Source: Mycobacterium sp. (lineage in GTDB: Bacteria > Actinomycetota > Actinomycetes > Mycobacteriales > Mycobacteriaceae). Taken from it: a stretch of 34,613 nucleotides of DNA. Of this stretch, positions 14,535 to 25,592 are shown piece after piece. The position numbers were made by a program, and so were the translations under genes. The stretch is taken from contig WOYS01000001.1 in NCBI GenBank assembly GCA_011620645.1, positions 1 to 34,613 of the forward strand, written 5' to 3'. Below the pieces are notes generated by a model. The model was given only the letters and a program-made list of their open reading frames with translations, was not told where the DNA came from and did no database searches. Every line of letters starts with the position of its first letter. Position 1 is the stretch's first letter.

Positions 14535-15275
14535 CTAACCCTTGGCGGCCTGGGCGATCGAAAGCGCTTCGCGCGCACCGGCTTGTAATGCCTGGCTGCT
14601 GAGCACAAGCCAGGCGCCCAGCCCGTTGGGTGTTCCCGACGCAAACCCGCGAGCGGCTGCCCGATAGCTGCCGGACTGCTTCATCCAGAACATCTCCGGC
14701 ACACCGAGGCCGTGTGGATCCAGCCCACTCGACATCGTGATCAGCCGGGACACCGCTCGCGCCACCACTCCGTCGGCGGTACCGAACGGCGCCAGGGTGA
14801 GCAGTTCCCCGTGCGCAACGGCCGCCACCACGAAGGCCGGGACGTTGGTCCCGCCGGTGACCAGCTCGGCCAGCATCTCCAGTCGCGGCCCGACCTCAGG
14901 TTCTGGACGAGGGCGGCCGAGGCGCTCGTCATCGACCAGATCCGCGGCGGCCAGCGCATGCAACCTGGCCAGCGCCTGCAAGGGTGCACGCTGCCAAACA
15001 CCGGTGAGCGCGTTCGCCCCACCCTCCAGCGCCTCGGACACCCGCAGCGCACCGGCCAGCACCGGATCGGGCTCGCCGTTCTCGGAAAGGCTCAGTGAGC
15101 CACCGTCGAGCACCGAGGATGCCCGGGCCGCCCGCAACGCTGCTTCGCCCGCGGTGGCAGGCCATCCGCGCAGATTGCTGCGGTGCCGATGTGCCCGGCC
15201 GAGTTCTGTGCGCGCGTCCTCTCCTGCTGCCGCAACCCCTTCGAGTGCCAGCAGCGGGGCGAGTGGATCGGTCAT
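14535..15275 (-). CDS. Rv3662c-like protein, degenerate Fic fold (inferred)
   Basis: 246 aa, conserved among mycobacteria at this locus. SSVLDGG at residues 53-59 resembles the (S/T)xxx(E/D)G inhibitory helix found before many Fic domains. VAHGELLTLAPFGTADGVVA (about 153-172) resembles the Fic catalytic segment, but the HPFxxGNGR motif is degraded: Ala replaces the catalytic His (residue 162) and the terminal Arg is lost. If the fold assignment is right, it should not AMPylate. The start has TAGGTT 6 bases upstream (leaderless), back to back with acs. Confidence 0.8.
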   Translation of the reverse strand: MTDPLAPLLALEGVAAAGEDARTELGRAHRHRSNLRGWPATAGEAALRAARASSVLDGGSLSLSENGEPDPVLAGALRVSEALEGGANALTGVWQRAPLQALARLHALAAADLVDDERLGRPRPEPEVGPRLEMLAELVTGGTNVPAFVVAAVAHGELLTLAPFGTADGVVARAVSRLITMSSGLDPHGLGVPEMFWMKQSGSYRAAARGFASGTPNGLGAWLVLSSQALQAGAREALSIAQAAKG

Positions 15276-15281
15276 TGCGAC

Positions 15282-15324
15282 AACCTAGCCGACCAACGCC
15301 GGTGCAAACGTCGGTGACTAGACT
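15282..15324. promoter_or_regulatory. divergent leaderless -10 boxes for the Rv3662c-like gene and acs
   Basis: Minus strand: TAGGTT (15287-15282), 6 bases before ATG 15275. Plus strand: TAGACT (15319-15324), 7 bases before ATG 15332. Both promoters share a 56-bp intergenic space, so one bound regulator could affect both genes. Confidence 0.6.
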
Positions 15325-15331
15325 CACACCC

Positions 15332-17293
<1,962 letters not shown>

Positions 17294-17329
17294 GTCTGGC
17301 GGGCTGGAGCGCAGCGACCGGGGCATCGA

Positions 17330-18028
17330 TCAGGCGACCGGCACGAACCCGGTGCCGGGCCGGTTCTTGGTGGTGATGTCGGCCAGGACCGAGTTGATCG
17401 ACACGGTGACGGCCGGCGTGTGCAGCGGCACGTATTTGACCACGCACGTCGGAAGTTCCTCGGTGAAGGCGCCGTGGATCATTCCGACCAGCCGGTTGTT
17501 CACGGTGACCGGTGCACCCGAATCGCCGGGCTGCCCACACACCTGGTTCAGGATGGTCCCCGGATCCTGTCCCGGCCCCCAGGTCACCCCGCAGGAGTAG
17601 CCGGTGGTGCGGCCGAGCTTGCAGCCCACCTCGCCGAAGGCCGGATCCGGCCCGAGGCCGTCGATGCGGAAACCGTTGACGGTGTCGACCGGGCGGACGC
17701 GCTGTGCGTCGAACTCGATGACGGCGTAGTCGAGTCCGTCGTTGCCGGCGACCATGACACCCAGCGTCCCGGCGTTCGGCACCGCCTCGGAGGCGACCAA
17801 CGCGCCCGGCCCACCGCAGTGCGCCGAGGTGAAGCCGATGAGCTTGCCCGCGGCGTCGTGACCAATGGAGGTCAGCGTGCAGAAGGCGTGACCGTCGATC
17901 ACGATGCCCGATCCGCCGCCGAGTTCCACGGGGCCGTCAGCCTGCGCGACCGGACTCATCAACAGCGCGGCGGGAGCCAGGACCACCAGCGAAACCATTC
18001 GCGCCACGGACCGCCAGCGGTGTCTCAA
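17330..18028 (-). CDS. secreted chymotrypsin-like serine protease (Rv3668c type)
   Basis: 232 aa with an N-terminal signal peptide (MVSLVVLAPAALLMSPVAQA, residues 11-30, probable cleavage after AQA). The triad is His 70 (TSAHC), Asp 100 (GLDYAV) and Ser 170 (GQPGDSGAP), with paired Cys at 50/71 and 136/146. It resembles the alpha-lytic/streptogrisin type without an evident long pro-region. The TTG start at 18028 is supported by GGGGAG 5 bases upstream; GTG and ATG codons lie just inside. Exported; substrate unknown. Confidence 0.9.
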   Translation of the reverse strand: MRHRWRSVARMVSLVVLAPAALLMSPVAQADGPVELGGGSGIVIDGHAFCTLTSIGHDAAGKLIGFTSAHCGGPGALVASEAVPNAGTLGVMVAGNDGLDYAVIEFDAQRVRPVDTVNGFRIDGLGPDPAFGEVGCKLGRTTGYSCGVTWGPGQDPGTILNQVCGQPGDSGAPVTVNNRLVGMIHGAFTEELPTCVVKYVPLHTPAVTVSINSVLADITTKNRPGTGFVPVA

Positions 18029-18109
18029 AGTCTCCCCGTTCGTTCAGTCCCGACCAGTCTATGTCGGCCACGATCGAGCGCGGTCTCCAGACATGGCAAC
18101 ATATGCCTC

Positions 18110-18619
18110 ATGAGCTCGAGCAACGGGGACCGCAAGAACGGCGTGCCTGCCACCGTCACATCGATTCCGCTCGTCGACCCGCACGCACCGAAGGTCGATC
18201 CATCGATCGGCGACCTGGTCAAGGATGCGACCGCGCAGGTCTCGACGCTGGTGCGCGCGGAGGTGGAGCTGGCCAAGGCCGAGATCACCCGTGACGTGAA
18301 GAAGGGGCTCACCGGCAGCGTCTTCTTCATTGCGGCACTGGTGGTGCTGTTCTACTCGACCTTCTTCCTGTTCTTCTTCATCGCCGAACTGCTCGACACC
18401 TGGATCTGGAAGTGGGCGGCGTTCCTGATCGTTTTCGGGATCATGGTGCTCACCACCATTGCGCTGGCGCTGTTCGGCTATCTGAAGGTGCGCCGCATCA
18501 GAGGCCCGCAGCAGACGATCGAGTCGGTAAAGGAAACCAGGGAGGCGTTGACGCCCGGGCACGACAGGTCGCCCGAGGCGCCGCGTCCCGCGCTGCCCAC
18601 CGACCCGTCGGGCTGGTAG
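18110..18619 (+). CDS. DUF1469 / holin-superfamily membrane protein (Rv3669 type)
   Basis: 169 aa. The N-terminal region DLVKDATAQVSTLVRAEVEL is the typical helix of actinobacterial holin-superfamily proteins, followed by two membrane segments (SVFFIAALVVLFYSTFFLFF and AAFLIVFGIMVLTTIALALF) and a basic cytoplasmic tail. ATG 18110 is taken; the longer frame runs through the divergent protease gene and is not real. The gene precedes ephE with a short gap and may share its transcript. Function is unknown. Confidence 0.85.
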   Translation: MSSSNGDRKNGVPATVTSIPLVDPHAPKVDPSIGDLVKDATAQVSTLVRAEVELAKAEITRDVKKGLTGSVFFIAALVVLFYSTFFLFFFIAELLDTWIWKWAAFLIVFGIMVLTTIALALFGYLKVRRIRGPQQTIESVKETREALTPGHDRSPEAPRPALPTDPSGW

Positions 18620-18630
18620 CCCACCACCCG

Positions 18631-19569
18631 ATGCAGTCCCGGCCCGATCCGTCGGTTGTATGCATTGACGGACCGTGGCGTCACCTGCAGGTCCATGCGA
18701 ACGGCATCCGCTTCCACGTCGTGGAGGCCGAGCACTCGCAGCCCGACGGCCCACTGGTGATCTTGCTGCACGGCTTCGGCTCGTTCTGGTGGTCGTGGCG
18801 GCATCAGCTGCGCGGTATGACGGGCGCACGGGTGGTGGCCGTCGACTTGCGCGGTTGCGGGGGCAGCGACAAGCCACCACGCGGATATGACGGCTGGACA
18901 CTGGCCGGTGACACCGCCGGGCTGGTGCGGGCACTGGGACACAGTTCGGCGACCCTGGTCGGGCACGCCGACGGCGGGCTGGTGTGCTGGGCCACCTCGA
19001 TCCTGCATCCGAGGGCCGTGGACGCCGTCGCCCTGGTCAGCTCGCCCCACCCGGTGGCGCTGCGCGCTTCGGTGCTCGCCGACTCGGCCCAGCGCACTGC
19101 TCTGCTGCCGTGGCTGCTGCGCTACCAGCTGCCGATCTGGCCCGAACGCACACTCATGCGCCACAACGCGATAGAGGTCGAACAGGTGGTGCGCAGACGT
19201 GCCGGTGACGCCTGGCTGGCCACCGAGGACTTCGCCCAGACGGTCCGGTATCTGCGGCAGGCGATACAGATCCCGGGCGCGGCGCATTCGACGCTGGAAT
19301 ATCAGCGCTGGGCGGTGCGCAGCCAGTTACGTGCCGAAGGCCAGCGATTCATGCAGTCGATGAAGCGGCCGCTGAGCATCCCGCTGCTGCACCTGCGCGG
19401 TGACGCCGATCCGTATGTGCTTGCCGATTCGGTGCGCCGTACGCGGGCGTTCGCGCCCAGCGGCAACTTCGTAACCGTATCCGGCGCCGGGCATTTCGCG
19501 CACGAAGAGACACCCGGGCAGGTCAACGAGGAGCTGACGCGCTTTATCGCAAAGGTCTATCCCGGCTGA
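18631..19569 (+). CDS. ephE: alpha/beta hydrolase, EphE type
   Basis: 312 aa with the oxyanion motif LLHGFGSFWWSWRHQL, VAVDLRGCGGSDKPP and a late catalytic His in GAGHFAHEE, as in Rv3670 (EphE, possible epoxide hydrolase). The nucleophile elbow reads GHADGG (111-116): the position normally holding Ser or Asp is Ala 113, and Asp is at 114. This puts epoxide hydrolase activity in doubt. ATG 18631 is 11 bases after the previous stop. The end overlaps the marP stop on the opposite strand by 13 bases. Confidence 0.88.
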   Translation: MQSRPDPSVVCIDGPWRHLQVHANGIRFHVVEAEHSQPDGPLVILLHGFGSFWWSWRHQLRGMTGARVVAVDLRGCGGSDKPPRGYDGWTLAGDTAGLVRALGHSSATLVGHADGGLVCWATSILHPRAVDAVALVSSPHPVALRASVLADSAQRTALLPWLLRYQLPIWPERTLMRHNAIEVEQVVRRRAGDAWLATEDFAQTVRYLRQAIQIPGAAHSTLEYQRWAVRSQLRAEGQRFMQSMKRPLSIPLLHLRGDADPYVLADSVRRTRAFAPSGNFVTVSGAGHFAHEETPGQVNEELTRFIAKVYPG

Positions 19570-20747
19570 CCGATGCAGGTGCCGGTCGGTACCGGCGTGG
19601 TGTTGCCCACCTTGAGCCGCTGCGGCAGTACTTCCTTGGCGGTCAGCACGAATCCGGTGTCCGCGTCGTCGACGGCGGCGCCGAAGACCACACCGAGCAC
19701 CCTGCCGTCCTTGTCGATCATCGGGCCACCGGAATTGCCTTGTCTGACAGTCCCTCTGATGGTGTAGACCTCCCGGTTCACCGTCGTCGAGTTGTAGATG
19801 TCGGGGCCGTTGAGTTCGATCGTCTCGCGCACACGCGCCGGCGTCGGGGCGAACTCTCCGCCGCCCGGGTATCCCATCACGATGGCGTCGGTGCTCGGCT
19901 CCGCCTCGGAATCGTCGAAGATCAGCGGGACCGATGGCAAGTCGGGGACGGCCAGGATGGAGATGTCCTGATGCGGGTCGTACGACACGACACTGGCCTC
20001 ATAGGACTGGCCTGCCACCTCGACGGTGACGGTCTCCGCGCCGGCGACCACATGCGCGTTGGACATCACCCGGTTGGGGGCGATGACGAATCCGCTGCCT
20101 TCCAACACCTTCTGACAGCTGGTCGCGACACCGCGAATCTTCACGACACTGTTCCTGGTGGCGTCCACCACCGGTGACACGGCCAATGCCGCGTCCGGCG
20201 CCTCGACCGCGACGATCGAAGTGCGGCTGAAGGGTTCGAGCACCGCGGGCAACCCCGAGGTGTCGAGCAGACCCGCGAGTCGGGCGGGGACCTTCTTGAG
20301 CCACTGCGGTGCCAGCGCGTCGACCTCGCTGAGCACCTTGGAACCACGCACCGCCCCGGCCAGCGTGGGCTGGCTGGTGAGCGGGGTGGCCAGCAACCAG
20401 GCCGCCACCAGCACGGTGATGATGTGCAGCGCCGATCCGATCAACGAGTCGATGGTGCGCAGGCCCGAGTTGCGCACGGCACTGCGCACCGCCCGACCGA
20501 GCACCACGCCGGCGATCTCGCCGATCACCACCATCGCCAGGATCAGGAACAGGGTGGCGAAGAGCTTGGTGCGGGGGCCGTCGATGCCGCCGACCAGGTG
20601 CGGTGCCAGCAGCACGCCGGCAACCGCGCCGAGGACAACGCCGATGAACGACAGCAGCGACCCGAGCGCGCCGGAACGCCAACCGGACACCGCGAACAGA
20701 AAGGCGGTGGCGAGGATGCCGAGGTCGAGCCACTTTGACGGTGTCAT
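19557..20747 (-). CDS. marP: MarP, membrane serine protease for acid resistance
   Basis: 396 aa. Four N-terminal membrane helices (first ILATAFLFAVSGWRSGALGS, colicin-V-production-like) precede a periplasmic HtrA/chymotrypsin-fold domain. The triad is His 232 (NAHVV), Asp 261 (HQDISIL) and Ser 339 (QGNSGGP), shifted by only 3-4 residues from Rv3671c. Cys in ATSCQK and GTCIG near the ends of the protease domain could make the known disulfide. In M. tuberculosis MarP keeps pH balance in acid and activates the peptidoglycan hydrolase RipA. Last gene of the nth-thioredoxin-NUDIX-marP operon; ATGA overlap. Confidence 0.95.
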   Translation of the reverse strand: MTPSKWLDLGILATAFLFAVSGWRSGALGSLLSFIGVVLGAVAGVLLAPHLVGGIDGPRTKLFATLFLILAMVVIGEIAGVVLGRAVRSAVRNSGLRTIDSLIGSALHIITVLVAAWLLATPLTSQPTLAGAVRGSKVLSEVDALAPQWLKKVPARLAGLLDTSGLPAVLEPFSRTSIVAVEAPDAALAVSPVVDATRNSVVKIRGVATSCQKVLEGSGFVIAPNRVMSNAHVVAGAETVTVEVAGQSYEASVVSYDPHQDISILAVPDLPSVPLIFDDSEAEPSTDAIVMGYPGGGEFAPTPARVRETIELNGPDIYNSTTVNREVYTIRGTVRQGNSGGPMIDKDGRVLGVVFGAAVDDADTGFVLTAKEVLPQRLKVGNTTPVPTGTCIGQPG

Positions 20748-21547
20748 TGTTGGGCCTCACGGTACTGGCCAGCACGCCCAACCAGCGCCATTGCCTCGTC
20801 CAACTCCCGCACGTCGCCGGTGTCCCATGGCTGTGCCCAGCCCGCGACATCGAGAATCGCCGAGATGACCTGACCGGTGAAACCCCACACCAACATCTGG
20901 TTGAGCAGGAAGGCCGGCCCCGCGAACCGGCTGGCGCTCGCCGCGCGGTACACCATCAACCGGTTCTCCGGATTGATGAACGCGCGCAGCGGAACCCGCG
21001 CGACGATGGCAGCCTCCCGGGGGTCCACCACCCGGACCGGACCCGGATCCGGCGAGTACGCCAGCACCGGGACCACGTGAAAACTGTTCGGCGGGAGGAA
21101 CATCCGGTCCAGGACGGCCAGCGGGACCAGCCGGTCGGTGTCGACGCCGGTCTCCTCGCGGGCTTCGCGCAGCGCGGTGAACACCGGGCCGTCGTCCTCT
21201 GGGTCGGACACTCCGCCGGGAAAAGCCGCCTGTCCGGAGTGGTTTCGCAGCGTCGAGGCGCGCACGGTGACCAGCAGGTCGGTGTCGGGCGGTGGTCCGC
21301 CCGCCGGTGCTTCGGCGGGGCCGGAGAGCAGCACCAGCACCGCGGCGTCACGTATGGTGCCTGCGCGGGCGGCGGATTCGTTGGCGTCGGTGATGGCTGC
21401 CAGGACATCGGCGGGAACTCTGCTGCGATAGACGCCGGGCACCGAGGCCAGGTTGTCGAGCAGCGGCCGCAGCCAGTGCGGTGCGGCGTCCGGCGACACA
21501 ACACTGCCCGGGTCGCTTCGCTTCTGCCCGCCGCAGTTGCTACTCAA
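20744..21547 (-). CDS. NUDIX hydrolase, CoA-pyrophosphatase type
   Basis: 267 aa. NuCoA signature: LLVTVRASTLRNHSGQAAFP followed by the Nudix box GGVSDPEDDGP...TALREAREETGV. The box has the extra residues typical of CoA pyrophosphatases rather than the strict GX5EX7 spacing. It should cleave CoA or oxidised CoA to phosphopantetheine and 3',5'-ADP. The TTG start at 21547 overlaps the thioredoxin stop by 8 bases; a later start is possible. It matches Rv3672c and lies between thioredoxin and marP in one operon. Confidence 0.9.
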   Translation of the reverse strand: MSSNCGGQKRSDPGSVVSPDAAPHWLRPLLDNLASVPGVYRSRVPADVLAAITDANESAARAGTIRDAAVLVLLSGPAEAPAGGPPPDTDLLVTVRASTLRNHSGQAAFPGGVSDPEDDGPVFTALREAREETGVDTDRLVPLAVLDRMFLPPNSFHVVPVLAYSPDPGPVRVVDPREAAIVARVPLRAFINPENRLMVYRAASASRFAGPAFLLNQMLVWGFTGQVISAILDVAGWAQPWDTGDVRELDEAMALVGRAGQYREAQQ

Positions 21548-22199
21548 CCGGAACTCCTATCGACGGGTTCACCGCCGCAGCGATCTCATCGGCGTTGGTG
21601 AACGGTCGCGGCAGGATGCCGGCCACGCTACCGTCCGCGCGCAGGATCACCGTCGCAGGCATCACGTTGGGAACCTTGAGCGCGGCGGCCATCAGCCGGC
21701 GTCCGTCCTGCAGCATGGGCAACCGTACGCCCAGTTCCGCCAACCGCAGCAGCCCTGCCGACTCGTTCTCGTCCTGGTGCACCGTCAGCACCGTCACCCG
21801 CTCGCCCATCCGCTGCTGATACTCGTCCAGCGCCGGCAGTTCGTCCGCGCACGGCCCACACCAGTAGGCCCACAGATTGAGCACCACCGGGCGACCGGCA
21901 ACCGCGGGAGCGACGTCCATCGGAGTCCCGTCACCCGCACATTCCAGGGTGATGCCGCGCAATGACTGCGGCCCCGGCCCGGTCGTGGCCGCCGGGCAGG
22001 GCCGCAGATCGGCGCGCACACGTGGTTGCGCCAGCGCCTCGGGGGTATCGGCTGCGCGGTGGGCCCGGGCGGCGGCCGGTGGCGGGCCCGAGGTCCCGGT
22101 CGTTGCGGTGGGGTCGCTGTCGAGCTCACGCCACAGCGCATAGCCGAGGGCGACCAGGATGATCAGTACTGCCGCGGTCCAGCGGGCCGAGCGGCTCAC
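21540..22199 (-). CDS. membrane-anchored thioredoxin-like protein (TlpA/ResA type)
   Basis: 219 aa. The N-terminal anchor ([16 protein letters not shown]) is followed by a Pro/Ala-rich linker and a TlpA-like redoxin domain with AYWCGPC (Cys 114 and Cys 117) and the cis-Pro loop MPATVIL. Two further Cys (68 and 87) in the extra N-terminal part could form a disulfide. Probably a periplasmic thiol-disulfide reductant. GTG 22199 overlaps the nth stop (GTGA); the longer upstream frame is antisense to nothing real and is not used. It matches Rv3673c. Confidence 0.92.
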   Translation of the reverse strand: MSRSARWTAAVLIILVALGYALWRELDSDPTATTGTSGPPPAAARAHRAADTPEALAQPRVRADLRPCPAATTGPGPQSLRGITLECAGDGTPMDVAPAVAGRPVVLNLWAYWCGPCADELPALDEYQQRMGERVTVLTVHQDENESAGLLRLAELGVRLPMLQDGRRLMAAALKVPNVMPATVILRADGSVAGILPRPFTNADEIAAAVNPSIGVPVE

Positions 22200-22960
22200 A
22201 GCCCGGCCAGCGCCAACAGATGCTTGGTCTCGGGACCTTTCACCAGCGCAGCCGCGGTGAGCGGATCGGTGGGGCCGGCACCGAAGGACGGGCAGTCCTT
22301 GGCCAGCACGCACACCCCGCACGCCGGGCGACGGGCATGGCAGACGCGGCGGCCGTGAAAAATGACGCGATGGCTCAGCAACGTCCACTCGCGGCGTTCG
22401 ATCAGCTCACCGACGATGTGCTCGACCTTCACCGGATCCTCTTCGGCGGTCCAGCGCCACCGTCGCACCAGCCGGCCGAAATGGGTGTCGACGGTGATAC
22501 TCGGGACGTCGAACGCATTACCCAGCACCACGTTGGCGGTCTTGCGGCCCACGCCGGGCAGCGTCACCAGATCCGCCAGGGTGTTCGGCACCTCCCCGTC
22601 GAACCGGGCCTCCAACTCCTGGCCCAGGTTGATCAACGAATCGGCCTTGGTGCGGTAGAAGCCGGTGGGCCGGATCAGTTCCTCGAGCTCGGCGCGATCG
22701 GCCTGGGCGTAGTCCAGCGCGGTGCGATACCGCTTGAACAGTGCCGGGGTGGTCAGGTTGACCCGCTTGTCGGTGCACTGGGCCGACAGGATGGTCGCGA
22801 CCATCAGCTCCAGCGGATTGGTGAAATCCAGTTCGCAGTACACCTGCGGAAAGGCCACCGCCAGGCTGCGGTTCATTCGCCGGGCGCGCCGGACCAGCCC
22901 CAGATGGGTCTCGCGGTCCCAAGCCGCAGACGACTTGCTCCGGACGGTGCTCACGCTCAC
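22196..22960 (-). CDS. nth: endonuclease III
   Basis: 254 aa. HhH motif [14 protein letters not shown] with the catalytic Lys, catalytic Asp in VDTHFGRL, and a [4Fe-4S] cluster motif in [17 protein letters not shown]. It removes oxidised pyrimidines and cuts at abasic sites. The start at GTG 22960 has TACGCT 7 bases upstream, so the mRNA is probably leaderless. First gene of a four-gene operon ending in marP. Confidence 0.96.
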   Translation of the reverse strand: MSVSTVRSKSSAAWDRETHLGLVRRARRMNRSLAVAFPQVYCELDFTNPLELMVATILSAQCTDKRVNLTTPALFKRYRTALDYAQADRAELEELIRPTGFYRTKADSLINLGQELEARFDGEVPNTLADLVTLPGVGRKTANVVLGNAFDVPSITVDTHFGRLVRRWRWTAEEDPVKVEHIVGELIERREWTLLSHRVIFHGRRVCHARRPACGVCVLAKDCPSFGAGPTDPLTAAALVKGPETKHLLALAGL

Positions 22961-22967
22961 CCGGATC

Positions 22968-22973
22968 AGCGTA
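22968..22973 (-). promoter_or_regulatory. -10 box of the nth-marP operon
   Basis: TACGCT on the minus strand, 7 bases before the GTG of nth; leaderless pattern. Confidence 0.55.
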
Positions 22974-23046
22974 CTGAGGAGGAGTCGTGGCGAGCGAAGC
23001 GACAGGAGAGCAGGACAGTCAGCCCGGTTCCGACCGCTGACGAACC

Positions 23047-23337
23047 GTGATCCCGCTGAGACCTCGGCCGTGTTTACTCACCTGTGTGTCCTGGTTGCTG
23101 GTTGCCTTCGTCCCTGGGTTGCTGATGCTGGCGACCTTTGGGCTCGAGCGCCTGGAGGCCGGGCTGGACAACGCCGACAGTGCCACCGTGCGCCGCGATG
23201 TCGGGACTGGTTTGCTGGAGCGGACGTCACCGACCCGGCGCGAACCACCCGAGTTCGCCGGTCTGCCGACCCGGTTGGCCACGTCCGGTAAGGGCAATCC
23301 GCGGTTTCCGGCGACTCGCCAACCCAATCGTGTGTAG
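23047..23337 (+). CDS. small membrane protein (Rv3675 type)
   Basis: 96 aa with one N-terminal hydrophobic segment ([20 protein letters not shown]) and a polar tail rich in Arg, Pro and Thr. It lies between nth and crp, as Rv3675 does. It starts with GTG at 23047; the family is otherwise undescribed. The helix followed by LERLEAGL suggests a single-pass protein with its tail outside. Confidence 0.75.
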   Translation: MIPLRPRPCLLTCVSWLLVAFVPGLLMLATFGLERLEAGLDNADSATVRRDVGTGLLERTSPTRREPPEFAGLPTRLATSGKGNPRFPATRQPNRV

Positions 23338-23456
23338 CGTTGGCTCGTCGTCGGCGGGCCAACCTCTACACTGAGACCGCCAACCAGCTCGGCAGTTGGC
23401 CACCGCATGTCTTAATTACGCATGTCATATCACCCGAAGAGCTTAAGAGGGGCAAC

Positions 23457-24131
23457 GTGGACGAGATCCTGGCCAGGGCCGGAATCTTCCAAGGGGTAGA
23501 ATCCACCGCGGTTGCTGCGCTGACCAAACAGCTGCAGCCCGTCGACTTTCCGCGCGGACACACGGTGTTCGCCGAGGGCGAGCCCGGTGATCGGCTCTAC
23601 ATCATCACGTCCGGCAAGGTGAAGATCGGGCGGCGCTCCCCCGACGGCCGGGAGAACCTGCTGACGATCATGGGTCCGTCGGACATGTTCGGCGAACTGT
23701 CGATCTTCGACCCCGGCCCGCGGACGTCAAGTGCCACGACCATCACCGAGGTGCGCGCCGTCTCGATGGACCGCGAGGCGCTGCGCGCCTGGATCGCCGA
23801 CCGCCCGGAGATCGCCGAGCAGCTGCTGCGGGTGCTGGCCCGTCGCCTACGCCGCACCAACAACAACCTGGCCGACCTGATCTTCACCGACGTGCCCGGC
23901 CGGGTGGCCAAGCAGCTGCTGCAGCTGGCCCAACGGTTCGGTACGCAGGAGGGCGGCGCGCTGCGCGTCACCCACGACCTGACGCAGGAGGAGATCGCTC
24001 AGCTCGTCGGCGCCTCCCGTGAGACCGTGAACAAGGCGCTGGCCGATTTCGCCCATCGCGGCTGGATCCGGCTCGAGGGCAAGAGCGTGCTCATCAGCGA
24101 TTCCGAGCGCCTCGCAAGGCGAGCCCGCTAG
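23457..24131 (+). CDS. crp: CRP-family cAMP-responsive transcription regulator
   Basis: 224 aa, nearly the sequence of Rv3676. The cyclic-nucleotide domain includes [19 protein letters not shown] with the phosphate-binding Arg and Thr/Ser. The HTH is [20 protein letters not shown]. It binds GTGA-N6-TCAC-like palindromes as a dimer. GTG 23457 follows AGAGGGG and matches the known N-terminus; the frame is open to 23340, but that part is leader. A site of this kind occurs in this window in the Ms1 promoter. Confidence 0.96.
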   Translation: MDEILARAGIFQGVESTAVAALTKQLQPVDFPRGHTVFAEGEPGDRLYIITSGKVKIGRRSPDGRENLLTIMGPSDMFGELSIFDPGPRTSSATTITEVRAVSMDREALRAWIADRPEIAEQLLRVLARRLRRTNNNLADLIFTDVPGRVAKQLLQLAQRFGTQEGGALRVTHDLTQEEIAQLVGASRETVNKALADFAHRGWIRLEGKSVLISDSERLARRAR

Positions 24132-24898
24132 CTGCGTAGATAGTCCAGCTGGGCCTGCGTCGACTTCTCGGCCGCCGGCCACAGCTTCTCGTCGACATCG
24201 GTGTAGACGTGCGCGACGACCTGCTTGACGGTGGCGTCCGCACCGAGCACCCGTAGCGCCGCCCGGACCTGATCCAGTCGCTCCTGGCGGTGTGCCAGAT
24301 ACGTCGTGGCAATCTCGGCAAGGTCATCGAGATCGGGGCCATGCCCCGGTAGCACGGTGCGCGGGCCCAAACCCTGCAGCCGGCGCAGCGACTCCAGATA
24401 GGCCGCCAAGCTGCCGTCCTCGTCATCGATGACGGTGGTGCCGCGGCCCAGCACGGTGTCCGCGGTCAGCACGGCATCGTCGACCAGAAACGACAGCGAG
24501 TCCGCGGTGTGCCCGGGGGTGGCCATCACCTTGATGCGCAGGCCGGCCGCCTCGATGACCTCGCCGTCGACCAACGGCCCGCCGAGGCCGCGCAGGAATC
24601 CACTGCCCACCGCTCGAACCACCGCGCCCGTGCGGTCGACCAGCTTGTCGATGCCGTCGGTGTGGTCGCCGTGCTTGTGGCTGATCAGCACCAGACCGAT
24701 CTTGCCGAGAGCGGCGATCCGCTCGATGTGGTCGTCGTCGTCGGGACCCGGATCGACGATCACCATCTCGTCGCTGCGGGGTCCACGCAGTACCCAGGTG
24801 TTGGTGCCGTCCAGCGTCATCATGCCCTGGTTGTCGCACAGCAGCACCGAGGCCGATGCGGTGACCGGCCTCAATACACCGTACGCGGGATGAGTCAC
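24128..24898 (-). CDS. metallo-beta-lactamase-fold hydrolase (Rv3677c, LACTB2-like)
   Basis: 256 aa. Zinc motif [10 protein letters not shown] (HxHxDH), then [17 protein letters not shown] and LPGHGP supply the remaining ligands. The C-terminal helical part ([16 protein letters not shown]) is typical of LACTB2-like RNases and hydrolases. It starts with GTG at 24898, overlapping the RidA stop; its stop overlaps the crp stop from the other strand. Substrate unknown. Confidence 0.9.
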   Translation of the reverse strand: MTHPAYGVLRPVTASASVLLCDNQGMMTLDGTNTWVLRGPRSDEMVIVDPGPDDDDHIERIAALGKIGLVLISHKHGDHTDGIDKLVDRTGAVVRAVGSGFLRGLGGPLVDGEVIEAAGLRIKVMATPGHTADSLSFLVDDAVLTADTVLGRGTTVIDDEDGSLAAYLESLRRLQGLGPRTVLPGHGPDLDDLAEIATTYLAHRQERLDQVRAALRVLGADATVKQVVAHVYTDVDEKLWPAAEKSTQAQLDYLRS

Positions 24899-25386
24899 GA
24901 GACCTCGACTATAATCTCAACCTCGACCGGTGCGTTGCGCGGCAATTCCGAAACTCCGACCGCGGACCGGGCGTGCGCGCCGGCATCGCCGAAGACCTCA
25001 CCGAAAAGCTCGGAGGCGCCGTTGATCACGCCCGGCTGTCCGTGGAATCCCGGCGCCGAGGCGACGAAGCCGACGACCTTGACGACCTTGACGACCGAGT
25101 CGATGCCCACCAGCGAGTGCACGGCGGCCAGCGCATTCAGCCCGCACAGCCGAGCGAGTTCCTTGGCCTGCTCGGGCGTGATCTCCGCGCCGGCCTTGCC
25201 GGTCGCCTGCAGCTCACCGTCACTGATCGGCAGCTGCCCCGCGGTGTACACCAGATTCCCGGTCCGCGCCGCGGGCACATAGGCCGCTAACGGCGCGACG
25301 ACGGCGGGCAGCTCGATCCCGAGCTCGGCCAGCCGCGCGGAGACATCGCCCCGGTCGCTGCGCTCCTGCCCGCCGGTGACGCTCAC
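24895..25386 (-). CDS. RidA family protein (Rv3678c type)
   Basis: 163 aa YjgF/YER057c/UK114 family. VYTAGQLPISDGELQATGKA and HARSAVGVSELPRNAPVEVE match the family, including the Arg needed for imine/enamine deamination. The protein is longer than E. coli RidA (128 aa) by an N-terminal helical part, as in mycobacterial members. GTG 25386 overlaps the DUF4177 stop. Possibly detoxifies reactive enamines. Confidence 0.9.
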   Translation of the reverse strand: MSVTGGQERSDRGDVSARLAELGIELPAVVAPLAAYVPAARTGNLVYTAGQLPISDGELQATGKAGAEITPEQAKELARLCGLNALAAVHSLVGIDSVVKVVKVVGFVASAPGFHGQPGVINGASELFGEVFGDAGAHARSAVGVSELPRNAPVEVEIIVEVS

Positions 25387-25544
25387 TTGGGCCGCTTCAG
25401 GTAGGCGACATGCTGCTCACCGGTGGGCCCCTGCAACACCGACACCAGCTCCCAGCCATCCGAACCCCACTGATCGAGGATCTGCTTGGTTGCGTGTGTC
25501 AGCAACGGAACGGTGGCGTATTCCCAACGGCTTACTTCGCTCAT
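25383..25544 (-). CDS. DUF4177 small protein (Rv3678A type)
   Basis: 53 aa: SEVSRWEYATVPLLTHATKQ followed by WGSDGWELVSVL, the pattern of DUF4177 (YATxPL...LNxWGxxGWELV). ATG 25544 has TAGGCT 7 bases upstream and no ribosome site. First gene of an operon with RidA and the MBL hydrolase. Function unknown. Confidence 0.88.
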   Translation of the reverse strand: MSEVSRWEYATVPLLTHATKQILDQWGSDGWELVSVLQGPTGEQHVAYLKRPK

Positions 25545-25551
25545 GAGGGCG

Positions 25552-25586
25552 AGCCTATCCGGCGGCGAGCCCGGCACGGCTAGCAT
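25552..25586. promoter_or_regulatory. divergent leaderless -10 boxes
   Basis: Minus strand: TAGGCT (25557-25552) for the DUF4177 gene. Plus strand: TAGCAT (25581-25586), 6 bases before GTG 25593 of the ATPase gene. Confidence 0.6.
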
Positions 25587-25592
25587 GCAGTC

